A stretch of DNA of 64,000 nt, from NCBI GenBank assembly GCA_001692895.1, contig KV748199.1, positions 434,001 through 498,000 of the forward strand. Reading direction: 5' to 3'. The DNA comes from Cenococcum geophilum 1.58 (Eukaryota; Ascomycota; Dothideomycetes; Gloniales; Gloniaceae). A model generated the notes under the pieces. It saw only the letters and a program-made list of their open reading frames with translations, had not been told where the DNA came from and ran no database searches. How positions within the stretch are numbered: the first letter of the stretch is position 1; each line of letters begins with the position of its first letter. Below are positions 11,762 through 23,825 of the stretch, piece by piece. A program made the position numbers and the translations under genes.

Positions 11762-12148
11762 GGTTTTACTAAATCCTGAATGAAATAAAGCTATGTGAAC
11801 TTGCCGAAGGTCATCGGTATAGGAGGATAATAGGAAGTTGTTAGTTGGAAAAGATGGCAAGATGCTCTGTGGGAAAGAGGTGCCTATGGCGCTCCTACGC
11901 TTATGATGGAAGGGCCGAAGCAGGTGCCGCCCTGTCGCCAAGCTCCCGTCTTGGCGAATGTTTTGCTTGGAGCTCCTCTGAAGAGAGGACAACGCGGGCT
12001 GCCAAAACCAACGCTCTCCTTCCTCCTTCACTATTAAACAGTCGCCCACTTTGTCATTCTTTACTAGGCTGATGTGAATTGAGCCGCAAGTTTTCCGCCA
12101 CAGTGCTCTCCACTCCTTCTAGCAAACAAAGCAACCCTCATCGAAACC
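11762..12148. promoter_or_regulatory. Divergent promoter PEP12 / NDC1
   Basis: 387 bases between two divergent start codons. GC-moderate with CT-rich stretches near 12015-12030 and 12100-12120 on the plus strand, common in fungal 5' regions. No specific operator recognised. Confidence 0.45.
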
Positions 12149-14301
12149 ATGAGTCCACGAACAACAGCAAGGCCATACCGGGATTTTCTAACCCCAGCAC
12201 TTCATCGGAGATTCACAAGTGCCTTCACCCTTACAATTTGTCTATGTTATACGGAAGCTGTGTGGATGGGAGAATGGAACAACTGTGAGCAGTCCATGGC
12301 TGAACAAAGTTCAACAGCGGGGAAAGGCTAACCTCTACACTACAGTCTTTTGGCCGTGGTTTCCCTTAGGCTTTGCTGGAATTAGGACTGGCTTGCTATG
12401 TATAGCAAGCATGGCTATTTACGTGTTAAGAGTCTCACAGATGCACAGTTAGTAAACCTGGTATTAAGGGCGACTGAACGCACTGACAGGCTCTCAGTTG
12501 GTGAAAGAACAACAAATTACCCTTTCGAAACCTTCTTCAAATACCTATTTCGTCTCAATACTATTATGACCCTATTTTGGTATATAGTTTCAACATGGTT
12601 GTTCGTCGAAACTTATATTTGGTCGCAAGCTCCGAATGCTAAATTGGGCTTTACGGACTATGGAAGGTACATTTAAATCTATCGTTCCCTCCACCCCCAG
12701 GCCGTTGTACGTTCCTCGTTAGGCATATGGAGCTTGCTAATGACTGTTAGAACCCACGAGCGTATTCGGTTAAATGAACGACCAATGTTTCTTCGGTTCA
12801 TGTTCTTGTGTCTAGCAGTGGCGCAATCAACGATTCACCTATACAAAGATTACGACAGGGTCGCCTTCCCCGTTTTGAAGGGACAGAAGAAATCCAACAA
12901 CACAGGTGACAGCTCCATAATGCCCCGTACTCAAATTTGGGCGAAATCGAAACAGATGGTTTCCAATTCCTTTATTATTATGCTATTTGTTCTCTTCGGC
13001 GGGAGCTTGCTATATTTTGTCTTCTTGCGGCAAGCAGTATGGGAATGGAATTATAGGTTTGGGAGGTGGATCTTCAGCCTGGCGAAAACATCTAGACCTA
13101 GCGCAAACCCAGCGCTCGCAGAACTTTGGGCTCGATTCGTCGTCGAAGGATTTCTCCTAACCTTGTTATGGCAATTCACAAATACGGCATTCGATGCATA
13201 TTTTGCTCAAGAACCACTGAAAAAGGAGAAGCCAATCACGGATGACTCCAAAGATCCCAATGGGAGTCTCTTAAATGGTCTCAAAGCTAAAAAGGAAGTG
13301 CCAAGAGTATGTTCCCCCTATTTATATATTCTTAGGCCCTAATAAAGCTAATGCTATCATAGAATGTTGCATTCTGGGAGCTCGTCCTGATTACGGAGCG
13401 ATTCGACACGCGCCGTAGATCTATTTACGAAGAAATTGATCGCAAGAATGGTTCGACTTGGAAACAGGTCCTCGCTGTCTGCCTCGCCGAGATTAGAGGT
13501 GTTAGCGAACGAATTCAGGCCGTTCAATCTCCTACTCCAGATCCTGGTGCCATGAAGAAGCCGGAACCTGTCCAAACCCTTCCCCGAATTTCGCAACCTC
13601 TGAAAGAGGACGAGATTATCGGCAAAAATGCTCACCCTTCTACACGGCTTGACAAGCTTGGTAATTTCGCCAGCGACTTTGCCAAGACACACGCTTCTCC
13701 TCCCGGATCGAGTCCCCCTACGCAGAGGCTCCTCGAGTACAGCAACACTTTATTAGCCTCCGAAAGGAAGGCACAGCTCAGCTCTGGTACTTTAACTAGC
13801 CGGTTACAAACTCAACTTTTGCTTGTTATCCGCTCTCCTATCGGCACCCCATTCCGCAAGTCTCTCCGACGAAATGCAAAATTGGTTGTAGCTGGAACAC
13901 CTTACGGTCGCGCCGGTATGATTGCTGACGCTGCGAGTGCTCTTACAGGCCTTGCAGTCTGCAGTTTGAAAGAAGACAGTTTAGGCCAGGTCTACAAAGA
14001 TATTCCAGAGATTATCAGGGCCTTCGTAACAGCAATCAAGCAAATTGAGGGGTTTGTGAGCGGTATCGAGGTTCACTGGACGGACACTGATCTCGAAGGG
14101 AAGAATGAGGATGAAATCAGGAGGATCCCAGAGACGGAAGAACTGCTCGAAGTACTTAAGAGTGGACTGGAGAAAATTGTTCTCGCATTCGTAGAATATC
14201 TGGAAGCTATGGATATTACCAAGACGGAAATCGTTGAGGCGAAGGAATTAGCACAGAAGGATCGGAAACCTGCAGACAAAGAGATGATTGAAAAGAAATG
14301 A
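12149..14301 (+). CDS. NDC1: Nuclear pore / spindle pole body transmembrane protein Ndc1
   Basis: Five exons: 12149-12284, 12346-12447, 12498-12666, 12751-13306, 13363-14301, all joins in frame, 633 residues (yeast 655). Ndc1 anchors nuclear pores, and in yeast the spindle pole body, in the nuclear envelope. Seen: an N-terminal FLTPALHRRFTSAF start, successive hydrophobic helices (LTICLCYTEAVWM, FWPWFPLGFAGIRTGLL, IMTLFWYIVSTWLFVETYIW), the conserved RLNERPMFLRFMFLCLAVAQ block with HLYKDYDRV, and two further helices (FIIMLFVLFGGSLLYFVFL, FVVEGFLLTLLWQFTNTAF). A long soluble C-terminal half contains a conserved YGRAGMIADAASALTGLAVCSL motif. A charged KxxE-rich tail ends EMIEKK. The family match is by remembered motif pattern and topology. 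Confidence 0.92.
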
Positions 14302-14754
14302 AAAGCTTGAGTGAGAATGTATAATATGTTTAGAGAGATAGCACGACACCAAATAAAATAATGAATGCATGTATGCATGCATGCTATTGCTCAGCGTAGA
14401 CTTTCAAGGGTATTCATTTAGGGTAAATTGGAGAACTGAGAACACGAATTTGAGTGCTGGTCAGCCGAGCTCCAGCTTCGCCTATTCAACTTCGGCTAGA
14501 GTCTACATCAGTACTCATTAAACCTTCTAACATCTTCCATAGAGTGATATACGTAGTACACCGAGGATTGACAGGCACCAAATAGCTCAAACATGTGGAA
14601 TGACCACTATTTACCCCCAATACGACGATGAATTGGATGATCCATATCGCCCAGCACCTCTATAATGCCCCGCTATAGCACAGAGTACTTAAAAGAAACT
14701 CAAGCTTCGATGCGCCCATCGCAAATCAATCAAGAGCTAAATCAGGCTTCCCGA
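14302..14754. other. Convergent intergenic region, NDC1/SCY1
   Basis: Two 3' ends meet here. A short ATGCATG-type repeat (near 14363-14383) is present. No gene seen. Confidence 0.45.
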
Positions 14755-17547
14755 TCAGTCCCAGGCATCACCCCATCCTTCGTCTTCCTCTTTCGGCTGA
14801 GCCTTTTTCACAGACGCGGCGGGTTTCGTTCTCGCTGGTAACACGGCCGCCTTCTTTATCGCTACTTGGCCAGTGGTGTTTGATCTCGCTCCTATGCTTG
14901 GCCTGTTCAAAGTTGTTTGTGATGGTTTGGCTAAGCCCTTAGGCAATAAATTCTTGGCTTTCTGTTTCGCTTGGGCTTGCGCGGTCAGCCAACCCGCGAA
15001 ATCAGGCTCGCCTTTGTCGTCATAAGTGGCTGCAGGAGTGTCTGAGAGCGCACTTGGGGCAAACGGGTCGAAGGACGTAGACGTATCTGCCCCCACTTCT
15101 TCGTCACCCCATGCGGCGCCAAAATCTTCAGTCTCAATTTCGTTGTTTGCAGTCTCTAAGGATGTTGGGGCAAAGGTGTTAGCAGGATTGCGGCTAGGTT
15201 TAGCTAGGCTACCATGTTGAAATGGGTTGGTTGTTGTAGGCCTCTCATTGTTATAAGAAGTTGTGGGGGGTACTGATGATGGGCGTTGCTGTTGCTGAGC
15301 GACCTCACTGCCGTTAGTATTAGATTGCATTTCCCCGCTAGCCGATGCAAGTTTGTTTGTAAAGGAAGATATAGCCCAGCCAGCCCACGAAGTGTCTTGT
15401 TGCGGGGTACCCATACGCGGGGCGTTGGCGCTCGTTGGTCCTATGGTTGTCTGAGGTGGTAAAGCAGTCTCGGGAAGGTTTTGGCTATATTTGCGAATGC
15501 GTTGCAGATAAAGGTCCAAGGTTTTGTTGGCCTGGTCTCTAACTATCCTACAGAAGGCAGAAGGTTTAGAGAAGTTTGTGATGCTAATTTGATTCATGAG
15601 CTTACTTTTCTTTGTCCACCAGAGAGGGGCAAATTCCTGGAAGAAATTTTGCAGCACAGTCCTCTTCGCTAAATAAATCAGATGTAGCGGCCAGTGCCAT
15701 TAGAGCGGCATTACGAGCATGTACAAAAGGATCTCGCAAAGATCTTGCAAAAGCTGCGGTGAGGACTTTAGTACGAGTCTATCAAGTCAACATTAGCTAC
15801 CACCCCCTTTTAGCATATCGTAAAGAAACGCACATTGCTGCCAAGATTACGCGCAATCTTGCCTAAACAAATTGTTGTATTTGTACGAATGCCAGGTTGC
15901 TCGTCGTTTGCCGTCTTTGCTAAATACCGGAGGAGCTCGCCGTTAATCGTACGATCTGACAGTTTGGTAACCACTGTAAGCACGGCTTTAACTGTTTGTT
16001 CCCGTACAACAGGAGCAACGTCCGTAAACCCAGTAACCTTTGGAACTGTTAGTACCACCGGCGCAACAAATTAAGTTGATTGGATGGGATCACACACCAT
16101 TTGAGGGAATATCTTATCATTAACAATCTTCTGTGAGAGATGGTCAATCATAAGGGGAAAATTATCTAACAAGCACACGCGTATAGCTCGATCCGAGCTT
16201 GCGAATAGCCTCACTATGACTGGAGTGATTTGCGCATCGTACTCTTCATCCGATAGTTTCGAGCTGATTTTCATGACAACCCCAAAAACTTTTGGACCAC
16301 CACCCCCAAACTCAACGGATTTAAGCAACTCTGGGAGGATCTTCATCTTGGAAAAATCTTCAGGAAAATCATCGGAAACTTCATCTAGTTGGCTAGCAGG
16401 TGTGTTGTACATTAGCCATATGAATTCTGAATTGATTGAAAGGCTCACCTTAGGAGCTCGTCTCTTTCTGCATCGGCTTTCAAGCCCAGACTCTCGATAT
16501 CCTCAGTTATTTGTATCAACGGCGTTTGAAAGAAGCCTCCATTCCTCCGCCCTTGATCCAAAAACTGGGCGACACTAGGCCTGACCTTTGGGTTCGAATT
16601 AATCAGTCGCCTGTAGCTCTGGTGCATACTAGGTGGCAAGTTTTTGGTTTGTCCAACTTCTGCGCCTACAAAACTGCCATTAAACACCTCGACGATAAGG
16701 GTTCCAAAATTATATGCATCAACAGCATGAATTGGGTTCCGTTTGATAATTTCCCAACCAGAATTTGATACTTCGGGTGGTGCATACCGTCCGAAGTCGG
16801 GGGTTAGAGTTCCGTAAGTCTGCCAGCTGTCAACACTGCTCCAAGGGTGTAGGGAATTGTACACACATATATGATAGCTTCATCGTCCTTCACGGAGCTG
16901 AGAATATCGAAGCCCCCCAACTTCCACTCACCGCTCTCGCCAGTGAAAATAGAGGATGTGCGGATACAGCCATGGATAGAAGCAGCCTCTGCGTTTATAA
17001 ACTTGACTGTTTTCTATACCACAGAAAATCAGAATCATCCGATCTTGATCACCTAGTGCTATACCTACAGCAATGTTATGTAAACCCCATTTTATAGTTT
17101 CCTCAGCAAGGCTCTTCCTCCTTGTATGCCATCCTAGTGGGGTCAAACGTTCAGTCGCAATGTAAATGTACGTTTCTGTCTATAACGCTCTAAGTTTCAT
17201 ATCCCGCAGTCATTTTGCGATTACAATACATACTTCAACGGTATCAAGGACTTTAATCACTCCTGGATGGCGGATAGTCCGCAATTTACGCAGGGCATTT
17301 CGTGCTAATGGCAGTCGCGACTTGTTCGCGGCGATATCGAAGGAAAATATGCTGCACCTCGAGCCATCTTCCTAGCAGGTACGGGTTAATAGTGCTCTTA
17401 ACGACTACGAACTTGTGGTCGTACTCGCTTTGTTCCGTTATGCAGGGTCCAGATGGACTGGTCGATGTCAACTCTTTCACCAAATGCGTAGGGAAAAGAT
17501 GGCCCTTTGGATATTGCTGAGGCAACAGCAGACTTCAAAAATTCCAT
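14755..17547 (-). CDS. CEX1: SCY1-family pseudokinase with HEAT repeats (Cex1/SCYL1 type)
   Basis: Nine exons on the minus strand: 17547-17425, 17371-17234, 17179-17069, 17013-16867, 16819-16449, 16392-16098, 16037-15834, 15778-15606, 15547-14755, about 784 residues. All introns are 47-60 bp GT-AG and preserve frame. The first exon reads MEFLKSAVASAISKGPSFPY; the kinase-like fold continues through ALRKLRTIRHPGVIKVLDTV, YIYIATERLTPL and GRYAPPEV. I see no Gly-rich loop, HRD or DFG, so it is a pseudokinase. HEAT repeats follow (VTGFTDVAPVVREQTVKAV, LRYLAKTANDEQPGIRTNTT, CLGKIARNLGSN, FVHARNAALMALAATSDLF). A long disordered tail ends GWGDAWD. Known family roles are export or channelling of tRNA and COPI-linked Golgi traffic. 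No single track frame exceeds 301 codons; the model rests on splicing by eye. Confidence 0.93.
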
Positions 17548-17973
17548 GGATTTCCAAAAGATGGTCCCCCAAGTTAACGGAGTATAAAGACGAAAGTAGG
17601 GGAAAGAACAGCTGTCTACATCCGAAAGGCCACTTCAAACGGAGGTCGATGTGAATGCGGGAGAGCTTGGCACCGATTAGATTAGGTACGCGAGCTTGTG
17701 GCTGCATTAGGTTTAAGCTTCTGGCGTGTGCTTCTAGTTAGTTTTAGCTTCCTCGTCCTAACCCTGCCGCCGCACGTCTCAACAACACAGTTGACGTCTT
17801 CCCTTCTTCAGATGAGGGGCGCGCTGCGAATACAAAAGCCATATCTACGCATGCTTCTGTCTTAATGGTATGCTCTCTACCGGCCTAGATTAGGCTTGGA
17901 TCGGTGCTTTCCACTTTCGTTTCTACTTCATCTCGCACCGCGCCTGCCTCTCATCTCACCTCACTCTGTCTAA
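17548..17973. promoter_or_regulatory. Upstream region of CEX1 (minus) and of the candidate gene at 17974 (plus)
   Basis: 426 bases between divergent ATGs. The right half is CT-rich on the plus strand (17920-17965), a usual fungal 5' UTR feature. No coding exon supported. Confidence 0.4.
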
Positions 17974-18459
17974 ATGAATCGAAGCTCGCGGGGAGGCATG
18001 AAATCGCCATCTTTCGAGCACCTTTGCTTCTCTGACGAGCCAGTTCAAGCTCTCCTTGATGTCAGTGCAGACCGAATCAACAGCCACCAGGTGAGACATT
18101 CCTTATTTAATGATTGTTGTTGCACGGCAACCCAATCACGCAATTCTCGCCCTTCGATGATGAATCAATGGTAAAAGGTCATATCGCAAGTCGCCTTCTG
18201 ATGGTTCCGGCTCTGCCTGTCATGCAGTCGTACGCGGCCAAGGACGCTTGCGAGGTTCTGCCCTAGCTTTTTATATTACATTAGCAGGCTCTTTTAATCT
18301 CAGTATGCAAATCTAAAGGTAGAGATATGAAATTGGGAGTATCAGGAGTACATACACCTCAAATGAGGGCGCCACAATATGGAGGGCCAGCTCTAGCTTC
18401 CTCTCCACGAGCTGTCTTTAATGGCAATGGCGCAGAGCTGCAAGCCGGAGCTTTCTAGT
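17974..18459 (+). CDS. Possible small spliced gene, function unknown
   Basis: Two coding-like pieces lie in one region. The first, 17974-18090, is an ATG-started exon (MNRSSRGGMKSPSFEHLCF... ending RINSHQ) followed by a good donor, CAG|GTGAGA. The second runs from an acceptor at about 18304 (ATCTCAG) to the TAG at 18457-18459 and reads KGRDMKLGVSGVHTPQMRAP then a Gly/Ala/Pro-rich end (FNGNGAELQAGAF). The sequence between also has an open stretch (HGNPITQFSPFDDESM near 18132-18173). I could not find one set of splice sites joining all pieces in frame. Exon 1 may instead join TCGTACGCGGCC at about 18228 and stop after 13 codons. No family recognised. It could also include 5' non-coding exons of the downstream PHD/forkhead gene. 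Confidence 0.35.
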
Positions 18460-18708
18460 TACCAGGTTTGCTCAAACCTCTTCTGCTTTTATATCAGACG
18501 GATTGGCTATAAGGTCACACGCCGTAGCTGAGGCGCGTGACATAGGACTGGCGTGAGACTGGAACCTTGAAGGTGGCGACTTGATGACTGAAAATAGACT
18601 GAAAAGATCTGAGATAGGCATCCAAGACTTTTTGCACGAAATTAGTCTCTAGAATGATGCTAATTATGTTAACAGGAAATTTTACATAATATATTAGGTA
18701 GTTCCTAG

Positions 18709-21700
18709 ATGTCTAGCCTTCAAACAATGTTCAGAAATCTCCTAACCTCATTAGTGCCAAACAACAAGTTATCGATGGGAGACAGCTTCACTACGCCTCA
18801 TATCTATGATAATGACGCGTCGCAGGCGTTTTCAAATTCCTCGCCTCCCAATAGCGCTTCTCCAGGTTTTGGCAAAAACAGTACTTATTCCTACGATAAT
18901 CGACGTCTTGAGTATAAGAGGCCGTTGAACTCTCCTTCAACATCGCCCCCGCCGCGAAAGCGTCGTCGACTAGACAGATATTCGCCCCAAGACGTTGATT
19001 ACAAAGACTTCTTTAGAGCTCGTAACGGTGGCTTCGTTGACCGCTACACACCCGCACTCTCAACATCAGTTCAATATTCCGAGAGTTGCCCTAGCAAATG
19101 CCAAAATCGGTCGGATCTAAGTTCTGAAACCTCGGCACATCGGACCAGAAAAGACTCGATAGCCGAGAGCGAAGCTTCAGTGAATCCAAGCTCAAAGGTG
19201 TCCACTGCTGTACGTAATAGCTATACTGGGAATGGTGACCGAGAGGCAGAAAGCACTCCAATGCCTGGCATTTCCCCTTCTGAGACAGGAGTGGAAGCAA
19301 GTGGATCAACCAGTGACTCAATTCGTGAAGGTTTTGATTTTTCCAAAGTACCCAAAGGGCCAAAAGGGTCATCCAAAGGACCGTTCAAGAAGCCTTCAGC
19401 GCCTACCTTTATCGAACCGCTTGTGCCTAATAACACCAAAGCTGGTCCACATATTTTTATTTCTTCACATCACGTACCTACACTTCATACCACGGTTCCA
19501 CACTTATTTAAGCGCCTCAGAAAATACGGTGTCAAGGACATTACTATGGACAGTACAGGGTATTACATTACGTTTGAACGTAGTCAGTCCGGAGTGGAAC
19601 AGGCTTCGCGATGTTACAGAGAATGCAACTTACAGCGGTTGTTCAGTTATACGATGGCCATGTCTTGGTCTAGAGGCCAACCATTGCAAAATGATGCCTC
19701 AGAACTCTGTTCCACCGAAAATTCCAGCCCCATTCCTCCAAAATTGACAGAACCAGGCGAACTAAGGTCGACTCCTACCGCCGATTTAGCGAGGGAAAAA
19801 ATCGACAAGGGTCAATCCGCCAACGCGGTACCACAGCCAAACGGCCATCGTAAATTTGAATATGGACAATCAGCAGCCCCTTTACAAACCTTCAAGGAGC
19901 TGCCAGGAGAGAAGGCGTGCACAGGATCTTCAGTCGTTCCTTCCCAACATTCTCTGCTAGATGGTACATTAAAGGACAATAGGCAAGTTGTTTATCCTCA
20001 TTCTATGAGCCTGCAACTAACCCTATTCTAGGAACAACCAGTCCAGCTCCATAGTTTCTTTTACATCTGCGAAGGTCACTCAAGTTCTACATCCGGCGCG
20101 TCCGCGCAGTGATACAGTGGTTTCGACCCACTTACAGCCTCGTGTTCGAGAGGACGACGAGGCATCTCTGTCAGGTGCTCTTACTCCTTCAGACACATCT
20201 TCAGCACTTTCGAAAATTCGGGATTCTCGCTGTCACCTGTGCAAAAACACTCATGCGCCTGAGTATAACCCTTTAATTGGTTGCTGTTCATGTCGTCGAC
20301 GATTTCATCAAGCGTGCCAGAAACCTCCTAGCTCTACTAATTTACTCGAGTAAGTCTCTACGTCGTCCTTGATGGATTTAGGAAAGCATTGACCGCGATT
20401 GACACAATATCAGGTCTTCGTGGCGATGCTATCACTGCTTAAAGCGCGAAAAGATCAAATCTAGACCATCCAAGACCCTTAAATCGCCACGAAAGCCTAG
20501 TGCATCTCAACCATCTTCCGCGAGTAACTCAGATGCGGTGACATCGAGCAAACTGGCTCTAGATTCTAGTCCAGGTCACAGCCTCAAAAGCACAGACCAA
20601 CTCATAGGGGCTTCATCTTCTCCCCAGGAACCTTCTTCTGCCTCTATAGTTGATCTAAATTGTAATAGCAATATCTCGGAGGTGGTGGTAGCTTCACCGC
20701 AACCTCCCACTCAAAACAGATTGAAAGTCTCCGAGGATTGGAAAGTTAGGTCTCACTCATCTCAAACGTCCCCTTCCTCAACACTACAACTCAACCAACT
20801 GGCAGCAAACCCTATAGGCTTCGATGAAGAAGGTCGCAATACGCTCGACCAAGTGGAGTCTGAACTCACTGATGGATCTATGATCCTTGAATCTTCACAC
20901 ACGGATTCTACTGATGAGATTGTTGTAGCATCGCCGACGACGAGTACTGGAATTGAACCGCCCGAAATTCCCGATACGCCAACACGAGATTCACACAGGG
21001 GTGCCCCGCATAGCTCAGACCAAAGCAGTCCGTCGAGCTTCCTATATAACCTTAATTCCAGACGAACGTCACTGCCTCCTGACGAACGGAGAGGACACAT
21101 CCAAGTCACTGGAAGTTCCCAGCTCTCCGATAAAGTTCTTGGCAAAAGGACCATTCACCCGTTAGTTTGTTGCGTGGCTTGCGGCAAGAAGCTTCTCAAA
21201 CCGCAAAGTAGAGGTGACAAGCCTACTTGGTCAGCCTCCCTATTCTCTAATATGTACGAGGGCTAATTAGTATAGTGTGAGCTGTAAAGAGAAGCGGAAA
21301 TCAAATGGCGAACAAGATGACTCACTGCTTTCAATCCCAGAAACTCCAGAAACGGCTCCTATCCCGGACAAAGATGGTGATGCGCAACCATCATCGAGGA
21401 CAAATGCAGTAAATCCAGGGGCGATCGGGCAAAACGGTGTCGAGAAGACAGAATCGAGGCCATGGTTGCAAGGTCTATTGGGATTCTCAAAGCCAAAGAT
21501 AGTTAGCAAAACGACTAAACATATGAAGCCACACATGCCTAAAGCGATCAGTTCTCCAGACCTTCCCACGCAGCCGGCTGAGTCGTTGACTAAACGTTAT
21601 TCTTTGCCTAGTGACGATAGAGATGGATCTTTAGCATTATCACAGATTCATGGATCACCCCTAGCAGTTACTTCCAATATGTCTTCGCCAAGCCACTTTG

Positions 21701-23580
21701 GGTCCTCAAGGCCTAGATCTATTTCTATTAAATCAACCGAAAGACCCAACGCAGAAATAGCCCTAGGTAATGACGAGATATCACCTAAGGGGCTTAGGAT
21801 CGAGGACAAGGATGGAATACCTGCTCACAAGGGTATTCTTGTTATGACTAGGCGGGATGGCTCAACAACTCTCGGGGACAGAGCCGAGGCTGGCGAGCAG
21901 CATTGCCCTTTTGGTAGCTCACTTACCACGCCCTCAAAGAAACCGCCGCCTTCCTATTCTTACAGAAATCTTATTAGTATGGCATTACTTGCATCCGAGA
22001 ACAACCGCTTGACGGCCGCTCAAATCCACCTATGGATTTCTAACACCTTCCCGTGCTATATTCGAGGTGTGGGGAAATGGGAAGGGGGTATCGGTGCTGT
22101 TTTAAGCCAACATAAGACTTTTATTAAACTTCCGAGGGGGCCGTTTGATGATCCTAAGCAAGGCTGCTATTGGACATTTGCGAAAGATGCTAAAAGGGGT
22201 TATGAGAATGATCCTACTTTAAATTATGTGCCCCCCGTGAAAGACACCTCGGCGCACAAAGCTAAACTGGCAGGAAGTACACTCGAGAAAAATGATCAAA
22301 TTCTAAAGCAAAACGAAGGGAATTCTGCAGGAGTGGGCAGACAATGGGAACAAACCGCTCGTGGTATTTACAGGCTTGTTAAATCTCATGCCACCTTTGA
22401 GAAACATTCAGAACTTCCAAAAGCTCGAACGGTATACCTGCGAGATGGTAGATACTCTATAGGCAATGATGTGAAATACACACATCCAGAATCGCCCAGC
22501 AGAGAAGCCTTGGGGAGGATTAAACATATTCAGCTCTTATCAGACGGCCGCTGCGTGTTCAGCCTGAGCAGGTACATTGACAGAGATGAAGCAAAAACTC
22601 TGGGTTGTAGGAACCTGCGTGAATGGCCAAGACAAATCAAGCACATAAGACGAGCGAACCCTATAGCTGAAGAAATAGCTGATGAGGCCATAAAAGGCCG
22701 TTTGTCGGCCAGGGAATCGAACGGCATTTCCAGCACCTTGTATCTATCTTCCCAGGACGGCAAGTGCAAAGTTCGTGTGGATCCTAAAACTCTCGGCATA
22801 TCAACTTCCTCGGCACCACGGCGAGGCGTCGACTGGGTTGATACAAGCACAGATGAGGAGACATTCGAGGGTGTGCAAACAGAATATTCGCGAGAACGCT
22901 TGGGTCAGAGATGGAATAAATCGATCCAAGAGCATCAGCAGTTTTCAGAAGGGTCAGATAAGGTCATAGAAAGGAGATCTCTAAATAAGACCTTACCCAC
23001 TGTTCCGCACGACCGGCAGCAGGAAGACCAGACCATGGAAAGGGATCTTTTTGCAGTTTTTCCCGATTATGCGATAGACAATGTCTTCTGGGACAAGCAG
23101 AAGAAGATTGAAGAGATCAAGAAACGTCCCTCTAGAAAGGCTACGTTTGGGAAACGGCTGGCATTTGCTAGGACACATCGCTTGAACCNCCATGTGGAAC
23201 TAGATGGGCCTCGCAAGCCCGTGGTAATGCCGCGTAGAGCCTGCAGCTTCTATCCACCCCTTGAGAACCGGACCACAAGTCCAAGTAGGCCCGTAGTCCA
23301 CGGCAACTTGGAAGGTTCTCAGGTTTCGGAAGACCTAGAAACCGTGGGCACAACTCAGCAATTTTCTGGCTTAGAGGAACTCCTCGAACTTCCCGAAAAC
23401 CCAATTCCGATTACATACGAGAACCAGCTTGCGTTCCGCGAGGGAATCTTGGTAAGTAATTAAACTCGTATATTTTAACTTTTAACATATTCTAACAAAC
23501 AATATAAGGTTAATGGCAGACTGCCACGCCCAAAGGTGATTTACAAGGTTGGCCGCAACGTGGCAGGTCAGCTTAAATAA
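18709..23580 (+). CDS. Large nuclear protein with PHD finger and divergent forkhead domain
   Basis: Proposed exons: 18709-19982, 20032-20349, 20414-21160, 21276-23451, 23509-23580, about 1,528 residues. Seen in order: a basic nuclear-localisation patch (PPPRKRRRLDRYS); an RRM-like or similar alpha/beta stretch (GPHIFISSHHVPTLHTTV... near residues 245-320); a C4HC3 PHD finger spanning intron 2 (CHLCKN, GCCSCRRRFHQACQKP, then WRCYHCLK); Ser/Pro-rich disorder. A winged-helix forkhead-like domain lies at 21943-22215 (PPSYSYRNLISMALLASENN, AAQIHLWISNTFPCYI, GCYWTFAKDAKRGYE). The recognition helix reads KWEGGIGAVLSQHKTF rather than the usual WQNSIRHNLSLN. Intron 1 keeps frame only as GC-AG (AG|GCAAGT at 19983). 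The join 21160/21276 is my best choice, not certain. One base is unknown (N at 23189). Likely a chromatin-linked regulator; no orthologue name is offered. Confidence 0.8.
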
Positions 23581-23825
23581 GCCCCTCACAATCCTTTGGG
23601 AGGCTCCTTCTCCCAAAATAACCTATACATCGGACGGAAGTATGGAACAGGATTGAAGTTTTGCATAAAACTAGTATATTAAGCATATGGCAGGGAGCAC
23701 TTGGGTGGCTGTAGATCAGGGTAATTCGTTGCACGTAGAGTAGAGTGGCAACCAAGCAGGCCATTCTAAACTTTGAAAAGAAATATATGAGCAAGTGTAA
23801 CACCCGATCCTCGACAGTCTTCTAG

